In this document: positions 54,897 through 62,753 of the stretch, in pieces
How the letters are laid out: the number at the start of each line of letters is the position of its first letter
Position numbering within the stretch: position 1 is the stretch's first letter
Assembly: GCA_902774055.1 (NCBI GenBank)
Contig: CACYGX010000007.1
Span: 124,001-188,000 of the forward strand
Direction: 5' to 3'
Source of the DNA: an uncultured Bacteroidales bacterium
GTDB taxonomy: Bacteria; Bacteroidota; Bacteroidia; Bacteroidales; Muribaculaceae
Length of the DNA stretch: 64,000 nt
Notes under the pieces: generated by a model
What the model saw: only the letters and a program-made list of their open reading frames with translations
The model's database searches: none
Told to the model about the DNA's origin: nothing
Translations under genes and position numbers: made by a program

Positions 54897-56223
54897 CGTT
54901 ATTCTTGTTAGAGGGTTTCACTTGCTTAGCATCAACGCCTTCATCGAGCGTCGTGAGCTGGATGAACGGCACTTCAGGTTTAACGCCCTTCCAGCCGTTG
55001 AACTTGATGATGATGCGATGCACCAGGAACATCAAGTCATGATAGGGTTTCTGCAGGGCTTGGGCGATGGTGTAGAGCTCGCGCTTATCGCTTCCGCTGT
55101 TATTCATCTGCGACTTTCCGGGTACAGAGCCAACGAGGTTGCTGTGCACTTGGAATGTGAAGCAGATCATGTTGACCGACTCCTGGATATCGCTCTCCCA
55201 GTCGCCGCCCTCCTTCTTGTCATCGACACGCGTGATCATCACCTCGTGATTCTCCTTACCGTCTGGCGAAACATAGAAGTTGGCAAACCAGGTCTTGCCG
55301 GAGTTCTCGGCTCCGCTCAGGAAGTCCAGGATCTCATTCTTGATGGACACAATCTTCTCCTGGCGCTTCTTTGGGTCGGTAATGCCTTCCTGCCTGAAGA
55401 TGCGTTCAAAGTACTTATCCGATATCTCCACCAGGTAGCGGATGGGGGATGCGTTCTGGATCTTCGACTTCTTAGCCAGGGCGATGAGCCGTTTGATGTC
55501 ATACCAGTTACCCTTGAACAGGGCAGCCCAGTATGGAATCGGGTAATAGGTGTGGTCGCTGGTCGGCATCCTCGTGACGACAGCGAACTTCACTTCCTTG
55601 TTTTTAGGATCCTTGAGGCGTTCCTGCAGGTCGCTCCAAGGATTCTGCTCGTTAAGCAAAGGGATGACCTCGATATCCTTGATGGTCACTTCATCGCGCC
55701 AGGGACCATAATAGACCTTATCAATCACGCCGGTTTTCTCGTCGGCGCGCGAGAAACGGCAATAGCAAGCCTCCTTGCGGATAAGTCTCGAGATGCGTTT
55801 GCGGTCCTTGCTCAGGATGATGACACTGATGGCAAATCCCCAGTGTTTCATATCCTGTGCCACTCCCAGGAAGTATGAAGGCAATGAGTTTTCCAGCATC
55901 CACTCCTCCACATCGTCGGCCACCTTCTTGCTGGCGCCGTCGGTATTATACTGCAATCCGCTGCCATAGCACATCTGCGCGTTCCACATCAGGCACGTCG
56001 ATACCGTCTCATCACTCTCGATCAGCTCCATGATGTTATAGGGCATACGGTTGTCCCTACCCCACGGCATGAAGTAATTCTTTTCGTCGAGTTTTATGGC
56101 ATCAATCTTCTGCTCACGGAACACGCTGCCGCTGTCAATAAGGAAAGCAGCTTTGGCTTGCACCCCGGGTATGTCGTGGATGCTCGGCACCATGATTCTC
56201 TCGTATTCTTTTTTCTGACTCAT
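54877..56223 (-). CDS. Phage portal protein
   Basis: The 448-residue protein forms the DNA entry/exit ring of the capsid. Supporting features: an N-terminal substrate region with YNIMELIESDETVSTCLMWNA, a helical stem, and the crown-proximal IQESVNMICFTFQVHSNLVG/QALQKPYHDLMFLVHRIII pattern typical of portal proteins. ATGA overlap with the small upstream gene. Ends with an acidic Asn/Glu tail. Confidence 0.75.
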   Translation of the reverse strand: MSQKKEYERIMVPSIHDIPGVQAKAAFLIDSGSVFREQKIDAIKLDEKNYFMPWGRDNRMPYNIMELIESDETVSTCLMWNAQMCYGSGLQYNTDGASKKVADDVEEWMLENSLPSYFLGVAQDMKHWGFAISVIILSKDRKRISRLIRKEACYCRFSRADEKTGVIDKVYYGPWRDEVTIKDIEVIPLLNEQNPWSDLQERLKDPKNKEVKFAVVTRMPTSDHTYYPIPYWAALFKGNWYDIKRLIALAKKSKIQNASPIRYLVEISDKYFERIFRQEGITDPKKRQEKIVSIKNEILDFLSGAENSGKTWFANFYVSPDGKENHEVMITRVDDKKEGGDWESDIQESVNMICFTFQVHSNLVGSVPGKSQMNNSGSDKRELYTIAQALQKPYHDLMFLVHRIIIKFNGWKGVKPEVPFIQLTTLDEGVDAKQVKPSNKNNDEGSNE

Positions 56224-56453
56224 AGGTATATGGTTAGTCCGTTTATCTTATACAGGCACACATCCCTGATGGTGCGGATCTGGCGACTTGCCAGCAGTTT
56301 GATATTGTGGGTGCCGGAGCGGAAATTGTAGCTCAGGCCCACCACGTCATTCAGCGTGATCAGTTCACCATCCTTCGTCCAGAAGGTGATATCCACTGGG
56401 TCACCGCTGTCCAGCATCTTTCTTGCTGTCGTTATGTGAATCGACTTGGCCAT
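56220..56453 (-). CDS. Small phage protein of unknown function
   Basis: A 77-residue protein, MAKSIHITTARKMLDSGDPVDITFWTKDGELI then a mixed beta-rich segment. Lies between the 358-residue structural gene (2-nt gap) and the portal (4-nt overlap). Not recognised. Confidence 0.5.
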   Translation of the reverse strand: MAKSIHITTARKMLDSGDPVDITFWTKDGELITLNDVVGLSYNFRSGTHNIKLLASRQIRTIRDVCLYKINGLTIYL

Positions 56454-56455
56454 GA

Positions 56456-57532
56456 TTAATCGAATTGGTGGCTGAAGGGCGGTTTTACAAATATATCGAC
56501 ATCTGCTGCAGCAATACTGATATCGTCACGGGCATCGTCACGCTGCCAGGTGAATTTCACGGTGTTCATTACTGCAGCATCGTCGCTGATGGAGGTTTCG
56601 CCATCAGTGACCAGGATGGGCTTGCCGGCAATCCAAGCCTCAGGCGAAGTCACCAGCTGGGACAGCCAGCTGGCCACCTTCAGCGGCAGCGGAGCGGTCT
56701 CCACCTCATGCGTTACCGTCACGTCAATATCATAGAGTGTCGCACGTCTGGCCACCTGGGCCATCTTGCGGCCGTCCTTGGTCTTCGTCGTGGTGACACA
56801 GTTCAGCCAAGCCGTCTCCAGAACGCCAAAGCAGTTCTTAAACACGAATGCGGCATTAGCGGGAATCGCCGGCTTATAGTAGGTCATCGTGCGGCCACCG
56901 ACACTGATGGCTACAGCCAAAACCTCCTCTACTGTCGGTTCCGCTTCAACGGCTGCAGCATGAAGGTCATCTATATTCCACGAGATACGCTGTATCAGTG
57001 GGGTATTGGCATCAATGGCGGCACAGTAGTCATCAAGGGTCACTACACGCACCGCACCCGTTGACAGGCGGCAGGTTGCCGACACGATAGGCTTTATCGC
57101 CACTGTGGACAGATTAACGAAACTCAAGAATTCTGTTTCATTATTTCCTGGCAGCGGTTTGCTGTCGATGGTGGTCAGGAAATGGGCCTCTATCCATGCA
57201 CTGCAGCTGCCCACGATATTCTGTGTGCAGTAATACACATTACACCCTCCAGAAATATTGTAGATTCTAGCGCTAGGCACCTTCCATTGCACCTGCAGGA
57301 AGATTTGGCTTTTGTTCAAGTAGCGCATCTTGCGCTCCACCGCATCGCGAACCTCCATCAGATCGACATAACCACCGACAGCTGTCAATGTCAGTTCCAG
57401 GATATGTCCCACGCTTCCATCCGGGCAATAGAGCGAGACGGTGATTGCTTCTTCATCCGTTTGCCACCGCAAATCAGGCAGCTGTGACGAGAAGTAGAAG
57501 TCGAGCAGATTATTTTGTAGAGTTGTTGCCAT
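56456..57532 (-). CDS. Phage virion-associated protein of unknown function
   Basis: The 358-residue protein is beta-rich with many Thr/Val, and has no signal peptide or catalytic motif. The long reading from 57640 lies across a terminator and promoter; the ATG at 57532 sits 6 nt past a -7 element, giving a leaderless mRNA. It begins the transcription unit that runs through portal and tape measure, so a structural role is inferred. Encoding it between terminase and portal is unusual. Confidence 0.6.
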   Translation of the reverse strand: MATTLQNNLLDFYFSSQLPDLRWQTDEEAITVSLYCPDGSVGHILELTLTAVGGYVDLMEVRDAVERKMRYLNKSQIFLQVQWKVPSARIYNISGGCNVYYCTQNIVGSCSAWIEAHFLTTIDSKPLPGNNETEFLSFVNLSTVAIKPIVSATCRLSTGAVRVVTLDDYCAAIDANTPLIQRISWNIDDLHAAAVEAEPTVEEVLAVAISVGGRTMTYYKPAIPANAAFVFKNCFGVLETAWLNCVTTTKTKDGRKMAQVARRATLYDIDVTVTHEVETAPLPLKVASWLSQLVTSPEAWIAGKPILVTDGETSISDDAAVMNTVKFTWQRDDARDDISIAAADVDIFVKPPFSHQFD

Positions 57533-57537
57533 GGACA

Positions 57538-57545
57538 CAAAATTA
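57538..57545 (-). promoter_or_regulatory. Prophage promoter for the structural gene block
   Basis: TAATTTTG on the minus strand. TTTG at 57567-57564 lies 18 nt upstream as a -33 element. The ATG at 57532 lies 6 nt past the element, so transcription may start at the codon itself. Confidence 0.6.
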
Positions 57546-57559
57546 TTTACTTCTCCGTT

Positions 57560-57605
57560 TCTACAAAAAGACAAACCGAGCGCACCTTTTAGGGATGCGC
57601 TCGGT
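57560..57605 (-). terminator. Terminator ahead of the structural gene block
   Basis: On the minus strand ACCGAGCGCA and TGCGCTCGGT (57605-57596 and 57584-57575) form a 10-bp stem followed by TTTGTCTTTTTG. It separates the MutS-I-like gene from the structural genes. Confidence 0.7.
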
Positions 57606-57626
57606 GCGATGATCTGCAGGACGGCA

Positions 57627-58163
57627 TCAAAGCCCATCACAGATGGCCACCCGCTTGCCAGCCCTCACCAGCTTGGGCAGATAGCTATCGAGAGTATGAG
57701 CTGGGAACGCTGTCATGTAGGCAGGCTTCTCATAGTGGAAAAACTCATCGATGCGGGTGAGGGTGAGGCCGCAAACATCTGCCACCACTTCGGCATCATC
57801 GCCATGGGCCTCATAGAAATCGCCATTGCGGAAAAGCAGGATGGCATCAGGATGTTTGGCCTTCATCTCGGCATAGCGCTTTGCCACTGGTGAAGGCTCG
57901 GCGGCGGGGGCATCGCCCGCCTCTTGGGCGGACTGCTCCTGCTGTGCTGCCTTCACTTCGGCCATCAGCTTGTTATAGATGGCCTTCGGGATCACTGCGC
58001 CAGTGCGCTTTCTAAGGATGAACGCATACCGTAAAGCCTTGAGCGGTGCATCCTCAGCGAAAAAGAAGCCATCGCTCTTTACATTGTCCTCACTGCGGTA
58101 CACATGCCACATCATTGCACCACTCTTTACCTCACGCTTGCTTGCTAAAATCAGATTTGCCAT
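57627..58163 (-). CDS. Stand-alone MutS domain I-like protein
   Basis: The 178-residue protein ends in a mismatch-recognition domain of MutS type: YAEMKAKHPDAILLFRNGDF then YEAHGDDAEVVADVCGLTLT, and YLPKLVRAGKRVAIC. It keeps the Phe-x-Glu mismatch wedge (F116-Y117-E118) of MutS. No ATPase or clamp domain is present. Residues 1-75 are an unfamiliar N-terminal domain, linked by an Ala/Glu-rich stretch (73-93). The gene is bounded by a non-coding gap upstream and a terminator downstream, as expected for an accessory phage unit. Related free MutS-I domains appear in Bacteroidetes mobile elements, from memory. Mismatch or lesion binding is inferred. Confidence 0.72.
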   Translation of the reverse strand: MANLILASKREVKSGAMMWHVYRSEDNVKSDGFFFAEDAPLKALRYAFILRKRTGAVIPKAIYNKLMAEVKAAQQEQSAQEAGDAPAAEPSPVAKRYAEMKAKHPDAILLFRNGDFYEAHGDDAEVVADVCGLTLTRIDEFFHYEKPAYMTAFPAHTLDSYLPKLVRAGKRVAICDGL

Positions 58164-58183
58164 AATTCAAAAATTTTAATGGA

Positions 58184-58438
58184 TTAAAAACTATCTACGT
58201 ATAAATACACATTGCAGTAACTCACTTGCAGACCTTCGGCCATGGCCATGTCTGCGGCCTGTTCGCTGGCCTCCTGTTCGCTGCGGGCATCCACCTCATA
58301 GGTGTGGCTCTCATTGTCGAAGTCCACGACCTCAACCATGTAATTATTGTACTTGGAAGAGCGGTAACCCTTCTTTACTCTTTGGCTCTCAGCTTGAACG
58401 GGAGAACCCAGGAATGATATGTTATAAGAAGCTGTCAT
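58184..58438 (-). CDS. Small phage protein of unknown function
   Basis: An 84-residue protein, MTASYNISFLGSPVQAESQR then a mixed acidic region and QVSYCNVYLYVDSF. The first gene of the small unit with the MutS-I-like protein (20-nt gap). The compact strand-helix-strand layout suggests a small globular binding domain, but I do not recognise it. Confidence 0.5.
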   Translation of the reverse strand: MTASYNISFLGSPVQAESQRVKKGYRSSKYNNYMVEVVDFDNESHTYEVDARSEQEASEQAADMAMAEGLQVSYCNVYLYVDSF

Positions 58439-58624
58439 AATGAATGAAATTTTAGATGTTAATAATCATTGTCCATGTTGTCGCGTATAACCTTTTTACG
58501 GTGCTTTTCAAGTTGGCAAGGTAAGTGACCGGGGGCAAGGCTTTCCATGGGAAATACTACCCTGAAGGGGATGGAGATTTTTCATAGGAAACTGTGCATG
58601 GCCTTGCAGGGTAACGGCTTGCAC

Positions 58625-58632
58625 TAACTTTG
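58625..58632 (+). promoter_or_regulatory. Plus-strand prophage promoter opposite the gene direction
   Basis: TAACTTTG with TTG at 58604-58606, 18 nt upstream, the same spacing as the promoter at 57538. It points into the terminase gene on the opposite strand, with no plus-strand gene in reach. Confidence 0.5.
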
Positions 58633-58637
58633 CAACG

Positions 58638-58790
58638 GAAAAAGTCAGGAGCGACTTGGACAATGTGACAGCTGAAATTTATTATGGCGGCGTCCCATGG
58701 CATTCCTCTCCAGTCAAATAGAGAGGCATACAAAGACAGCAGCGGTGGTTACGCTCACGCGCCACCACCGCCTCAGATTATTGACATTTT
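58638..58790 (+). ncRNA. Candidate structured RNA antisense to the terminase end
   Basis: A 150-nt non-coding stretch after the plus-strand promoter. It contains CCTCTC/GAGAGG and a longer hairpin GCGGTGG/CCACCGC (about 58739-58770) that could end the transcript, although the T-tract is weak. No gene of more than a few codons is seen. The whole gap 58439-58825 is free of genes. Predicted only from promoter and hairpins. Confidence 0.3.
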
Positions 58791-58825
58791 AATCTTTCTT
58801 CTTATGAAAAAATCAATACTTATGA

Positions 58826-60457
58826 TTACTGTATTCCTACGATAGAGTAGTTACTCGTCATCACCGACTGCGGGAACTTTTCGCACCCGATATACAGCGT
58901 ATCAAAGGCATCAGTGCCATCGGTACGGTGCTCGAGCAGATCTTCTTCGCTCTCGGCCAGTTTCTCGCCCGACTTGTTTTTGCGGAAGCCGTTGCGCCCG
59001 CGTTCCACGCCTGCAGTCTGAACCGCCAGGATGAGGTCATCGTTATTCTGGCGGTTGAAGAACGGCATCAGGCGCTGTTTCCCTGCAAAGCCCCGGTTGA
59101 TGAGCAGGTACTTCTCATCATGGCGCATCGGGGGGCCAAGATACACGTCTTCCACTCTCCAGCCGCGCAACTCAAACTCGTGGACGATCACCCAGTGAAA
59201 GTCCTGGTCATTGACCGCATAGTTTGATCCAAGGGCCGTCGCATCATAGTAGAAGACCACCGTCTTCTCGCGATGATGCATATAATAGGCGCAGAACTCG
59301 CTCACCAGCTCGGGCAGTTTCCTCTCGTATTTCACATAGAAGGACTTCAGCACAAGCAGTTTCTTCCCTCTCGGCTGCCCAGCAACAATCCAGTTGATGT
59401 TGGCATTGTAGTCCATCCCGATGCAGATGGGCGCATCAGGATCCACGTCCCGGTCGGCACGGCTGTCCAGGGCCGTCGGGTCGGGGTACCAGCCCAGGGA
59501 GTCGAGATATTCAAAATCGCTGGCGTTATACTTGTGGCCCTCACGCATCGACGAGTAAAAACCATCCTTAGCGATGCCTATGCGTTCACACAGGATCGAT
59601 GTCCTGAAGGTCAGCGGCGTCAAGTCGCGCTTCATCTGCTTGATGTAGTTCTCGCCCAGCAGCTGCAGATTCTCGATCGAGGAGTATTCCTTATAATAGA
59701 CGGCCACGCTGCGCATGCGGTTCAAGTCACGGTCCAGCAGCCGCAGCCTTCCCTGCAGGTAGCCCGGAACGGGTTTACCTGCAGCAATCATCTCCCGGAT
59801 CCGCTGTTTCGTGTGCCAGATTTCCCAGAGGGTCCCCTTTATGGTCTCAATCAGTTCCGCGTCCATCTTCTCGCGGTAATGGAGGAACCAGGAGCCTTTC
59901 TGCGTCTGGGGCATATCACTCAGCACCATCACCGCGTGGTTGAAGCTGTGCTTGCCAAAGTGGCTCTTGATGCCGCCGTTGGCAGGGAACACTTCATCCT
60001 TCAGCTTGTTGTAGTCAATGAACTTCGCCTCATCCACCAGCACCCACGAAAGCGTCAACGAGTTTGCCGCTCCCGGGCGGTCCTGGCTCAGGATGATGGC
60101 GACAGATCCATTGTAGAAGCTGATGACATGCTCATAGTATTTCGGATCGATGATGGGGCAGGCAAAGGACTTTGGAGGTCGTTTGCCCACGACATAATGG
60201 ACCCCCTCGATAAAGCCCCACCGCTTCCATGCCGCCAGCAGTCCAGGGATGGTGTTCGTCAACCCGTGCCTGAAGGTCGGCACCACGATGCCGCCCGTGC
60301 TGCCAGGCATGCGCTGCATGTTCCTCAGCCCATACGGCGCAGCGATTGAATCCGTCTTGCCGGTACGACGGCCAGCCACGATGACCGTGGTATTGGCACC
60401 GATGAGCTGCGTCAACCGTTGGGGCTTATTGAAATATATTTCATTCGGCTTCTTCAT
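58826..60457 (-). CDS. Phage terminase large subunit
   Basis: The 543-residue protein drives DNA into the capsid and cuts it. The ATPase shows Walker A AGRRTGKT (28-35) and Walker B SWVLVDEAKF (Asp142/Glu143). The nuclease part has the acidic block CIGMDYNANINW (Asp about 349) and VFYYDATALGSNY, and ends DGTDAFDTLYIG. Overlaps the small-subunit candidate by 17 nt. Confidence 0.9.
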   Translation of the reverse strand: MKKPNEIYFNKPQRLTQLIGANTTVIVAGRRTGKTDSIAAPYGLRNMQRMPGSTGGIVVPTFRHGLTNTIPGLLAAWKRWGFIEGVHYVVGKRPPKSFACPIIDPKYYEHVISFYNGSVAIILSQDRPGAANSLTLSWVLVDEAKFIDYNKLKDEVFPANGGIKSHFGKHSFNHAVMVLSDMPQTQKGSWFLHYREKMDAELIETIKGTLWEIWHTKQRIREMIAAGKPVPGYLQGRLRLLDRDLNRMRSVAVYYKEYSSIENLQLLGENYIKQMKRDLTPLTFRTSILCERIGIAKDGFYSSMREGHKYNASDFEYLDSLGWYPDPTALDSRADRDVDPDAPICIGMDYNANINWIVAGQPRGKKLLVLKSFYVKYERKLPELVSEFCAYYMHHREKTVVFYYDATALGSNYAVNDQDFHWVIVHEFELRGWRVEDVYLGPPMRHDEKYLLINRGFAGKQRLMPFFNRQNNDDLILAVQTAGVERGRNGFRKNKSGEKLAESEEDLLEHRTDGTDAFDTLYIGCEKFPQSVMTSNYSIVGIQ

Positions 60458-61067
60458 CAGGCGGTGGTGTTACCGGGAACAGTTCATTTTCCTCGAGGTC
60501 GGCTTCCTCAAACTGCACATCCTCGATGTCAATGGTCTCCTTGCGGTATTTGTCGATCATGTCTTTGATTCGCTGCTCGATATTCTTGATCGGAGTGATG
60601 CCCAGCACACTCGGGTCATTGGTGGCAGTGAACGGTTGGACGACGATCTGGTCATACGGCATGACCTGTTCGTCCTCCAGATCCACACGGTTATACTTAG
60701 CATAGGAGGAAGCCGCCCTCTCCATGGTCTTCGTGTCCTTGCGTTTCTTCGCCATCTGGTATGTCTCAAGCAGCATCTGGTTCGCTTTCCAGCGGTGAAA
60801 ATCACGGCTGGAGCTCTGCAGTGCGGGCAAGAGCTGCTTGATGATAGCCAGGTCGGCATAGATGGCACGGTCAGTCAAGCCGGTACGTCCCGTGAACTCA
60901 TCCACAAACTGTCGGTCGGGCAGGTCAGGGTTCGAGATCACCCACTGATACTCGGCACGGATGCGCATCAAGCGAGCTATCGTAACCGCATCGTAGCGGT
61001 CTTGTAACTCGCTCTCGCTTGTGAATAAATCCACCTTGCAGACTTCTATGATCTTCGGCAGCGACAT
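60441..61067 (-). CDS. Phage small terminase candidate
   Basis: The 208-residue protein lies immediately before the large terminase (17-nt overlap). It is helical, with a HTH-like region near FVDEFTGRTGLTDRAIYADL and an acidic C-terminus (EDVQFEEADLEENELFPV). Its start codon touches an array of TGTAAGGTTG repeats, which it might bind as the packaging recognition protein. No family was recognised with certainty. Confidence 0.55.
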   Translation of the reverse strand: MSLPKIIEVCKVDLFTSESELQDRYDAVTIARLMRIRAEYQWVISNPDLPDRQFVDEFTGRTGLTDRAIYADLAIIKQLLPALQSSSRDFHRWKANQMLLETYQMAKKRKDTKTMERAASSYAKYNRVDLEDEQVMPYDQIVVQPFTATNDPSVLGITPIKNIEQRIKDMIDKYRKETIDIEDVQFEEADLEENELFPVTPPPDEEAE

Positions 61068-61112
61068 GTAAGGTTGTAACTTGTAACCTTGTAAGGTTGG
61101 CTTGTAAGGTTG
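61067..61112. repeat. TGTAAGGTTG repeat array at the small-terminase start
   Basis: TGTAAGGTTG at 61067-61076, 61090-61099 and 61103-61112, with the variants TGTAACTTG (61075-61083) and TGTAACCTTG (61082-61091) in between. This is an iteron-like candidate packaging or regulatory site. A palindrome GGAAATTAATTTCC follows at about 61130-61143. Confidence 0.55.
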
Positions 61113-61169
61113 TTAATCATGAGTGTGGAGGAAATTAATTTCCTTCACTCTCATTTTAATGAATTATTT

Positions 61170-61445
61170 TCACTCGTCCTCCTCCATATCGATGAGCGCC
61201 TGGCGCGCGTTCTCGAGGGCGAGCGGTGAGCCCACCTGCGCCAGTTGGATCTCCTGCTTGCGGAGTTCCACCTTGCGCATGGTCTTGCCCCTGTTGTAGG
61301 CGATGGCCACCGGGTTGCCCTTGATGTGGATCTGCTTGCGCAGCTCCTCGGGCCACACCCCGAGGATCGTGGCGATATCGGTGATGGACAGATAGAGTGA
61401 AGCCATCTGTTCAATCTGTTTCAATTCTTCCTCTGTAAAGGTCAT
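61170..61445 (-). CDS. Small HTH phage protein (possible small terminase)
   Basis: The 91-residue protein is helical, with TFTEEELKQIEQMASLYLSI then TDIATILGVWPEELRKQI, a helix-turn-helix as in the small DNA-binding protein often found upstream of Bacteroidetes phage terminases. Ends in EEDE. Overlaps the upstream gene; the ATG at 61445 is chosen over 61457 to reduce that overlap. Confidence 0.55.
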   Translation of the reverse strand: MTFTEEELKQIEQMASLYLSITDIATILGVWPEELRKQIHIKGNPVAIAYNRGKTMRKVELRKQEIQLAQVGSPLALENARQALIDMEEDE

Positions 61446-61932
61446 GGAGCGGCACACTGTGGTTAGTTATTAAATCTTTGATTTGGGCATTGATGGTCCT
61501 GAAGATGATCAGGTCTGTAGAGACAAAGGCGCTCTCGGTGCGGTTGCCCCTGGTGAGGTTCTGACTGGTGATGACCGTCACGACCTCACCCTTGGCACTC
61601 TCCACCTGCAGCACCTTGCTGTGGTTGTCGGCCAGGAAGGTTTTCTCCACCACCTGGGTGAGGAACGGCCACAGGGCAATCGTCTTATTCGTTGCCTTGT
61701 GGTCGAGCACCAGGTTATATTCCTTCACCAGTCCTGACTTCTCGATAAAGAACAGTCGGCGCACAAACTCCTCGCTGATGGAGAAGGAGGTCTGCCACAC
61801 CGTGGATGGCCCCAGCTGCTCCAGAATCCATTCGAGCACATCAGCCACCTGCAGGGCATTCGTCAGGTAAGCCTGGTTCGGTTGCTCTGCAAGTGGCTTT
61901 AGCCATTGCTCGATATCAGTACCGCGCTTCAT
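61411..61932 (-). CDS. Phage protein with a single PLD-like (HKD) motif
   Basis: The 173-residue protein has one HxK motif (His104-Ser-Lys106) followed by an acidic residue four positions on (Glu111), then ITSQNLTRGNRTE (Ser123, Asn125, Glu133), which is the pattern of the phospholipase D superfamily. The canonical Asp of HxKxxxxD is Glu here. With one motif it would act as a dimer, as Nuc-type nucleases do. Nuclease or phospholipase function is inferred only. Confidence 0.55.
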   Translation of the reverse strand: MKRGTDIEQWLKPLAEQPNQAYLTNALQVADVLEWILEQLGPSTVWQTSFSISEEFVRRLFFIEKSGLVKEYNLVLDHKATNKTIALWPFLTQVVEKTFLADNHSKVLQVESAKGEVVTVITSQNLTRGNRTESAFVSTDLIIFRTINAQIKDLITNHSVPLHDLYRGRIETD

Positions 61933-61940
61933 TTATTGCC

Positions 61941-62753
61941 TTAGCCTTCGGCCGGAGCCTCTTCCTGCTCGGCAGCCTGCTCCTCAGCCGGAGCTTCTTC
62001 CTGCTCGGGGCCGTCGATGATGCCCAGCTCAATCAGCTCGTTGGTCATCTTCTCGGTCGGGTTGATGACCAGGGCATAATTCTCGGCCAGCTTCTGCTTC
62101 AGCTCATCGGTCGGGTTCTTGCGGTAGTTGCCCTTCTGCAGGTTGATGAAGTTCGATGCCTTGCGGCTAGCGGCACGGGCGTCCAGCTGCTCGACAACCT
62201 CACCTTTTTCCAGGTCAAAGTCATCGTACTTTGCCCAGTTCTCGTGATACTTCTTGTCAAGCTCGATGAGCTCCTGCAGCAACGGATAGCAGTCGCTGTC
62301 ATGGCAGGGGATCTGCTTCTTCTCGGCATTCTCCTCCAGGATCACGAGTTTGCCATGGAGCATCCTCATGCGCTGCATGATGCCCAGGTTCTCGGTATAG
62401 GCAGCCTGGATTTCCTCCGGCAGCTGGTCATGGTCGGCACGCTTGCCCTTCTTGAACTCGTTAGCGGGATTCTGCTCCTGCAGGGATCGCGACTTGGCGA
62501 TTTCCTTCACCTGGGCGCGCATCTGGTCCACCTGCTCGTGGTCCACCTGCTCGACACGGAACTTCAGTCGCTTCGACAGCTCACGCTCCAGCAGCTTAGC
62601 GTACTTCTTCGGGAACATGACAATGTTCCTGTAGAGTACCTGGTTGCGGTTCATCTTCAACAGCAGCGTTGCACCCTCGGTGATGTCGCGCTGCTCAGCC
62701 GGTGTCTCCAGCCATTGCTGGATGCGGCGGGTCAATTTTTCGTCAACTTTCAT
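61941..62753 (-). CDS. Acidic helical phage protein of unknown function
   Basis: The 270-residue protein is almost wholly helical and charged. The C-terminus is a low-complexity Glu/Ala/Pro run (EEAPAEEQAAEQEEAPAEG). It has ATGA overlap with the phosphoribosyltransferase gene and is followed by the PLD-like gene. A scaffold or DNA-binding role is possible, but nothing identifies it. Confidence 0.5.
   Translation of the reverse strand: MKVDEKLTRRIQQWLETPAEQRDITEGATLLLKMNRNQVLYRNIVMFPKKYAKLLERELSKRLKFRVEQVDHEQVDQMRAQVKEIAKSRSLQEQNPANEFKKGKRADHDQLPEEIQAAYTENLGIMQRMRMLHGKLVILEENAEKKQIPCHDSDCYPLLQELIELDKKYHENWAKYDDFDLEKGEVVEQLDARAASRKASNFINLQKGNYRKNPTDELKQKLAENYALVINPTEKMTNELIELGIIDGPEQEEAPAEEQAAEQEEAPAEG

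Noticed and set aside
54178-55878. Plus-strand frame of 566 codons across the portal gene
   Set aside because: Antisense to tightly packed phage genes and without recognisable domains.
59273-60349. Plus-strand frame of 358 codons across the large terminase
   Set aside because: It could be reached by the plus-strand promoter at 58625, but the composition is that of a mirror frame of the terminase.
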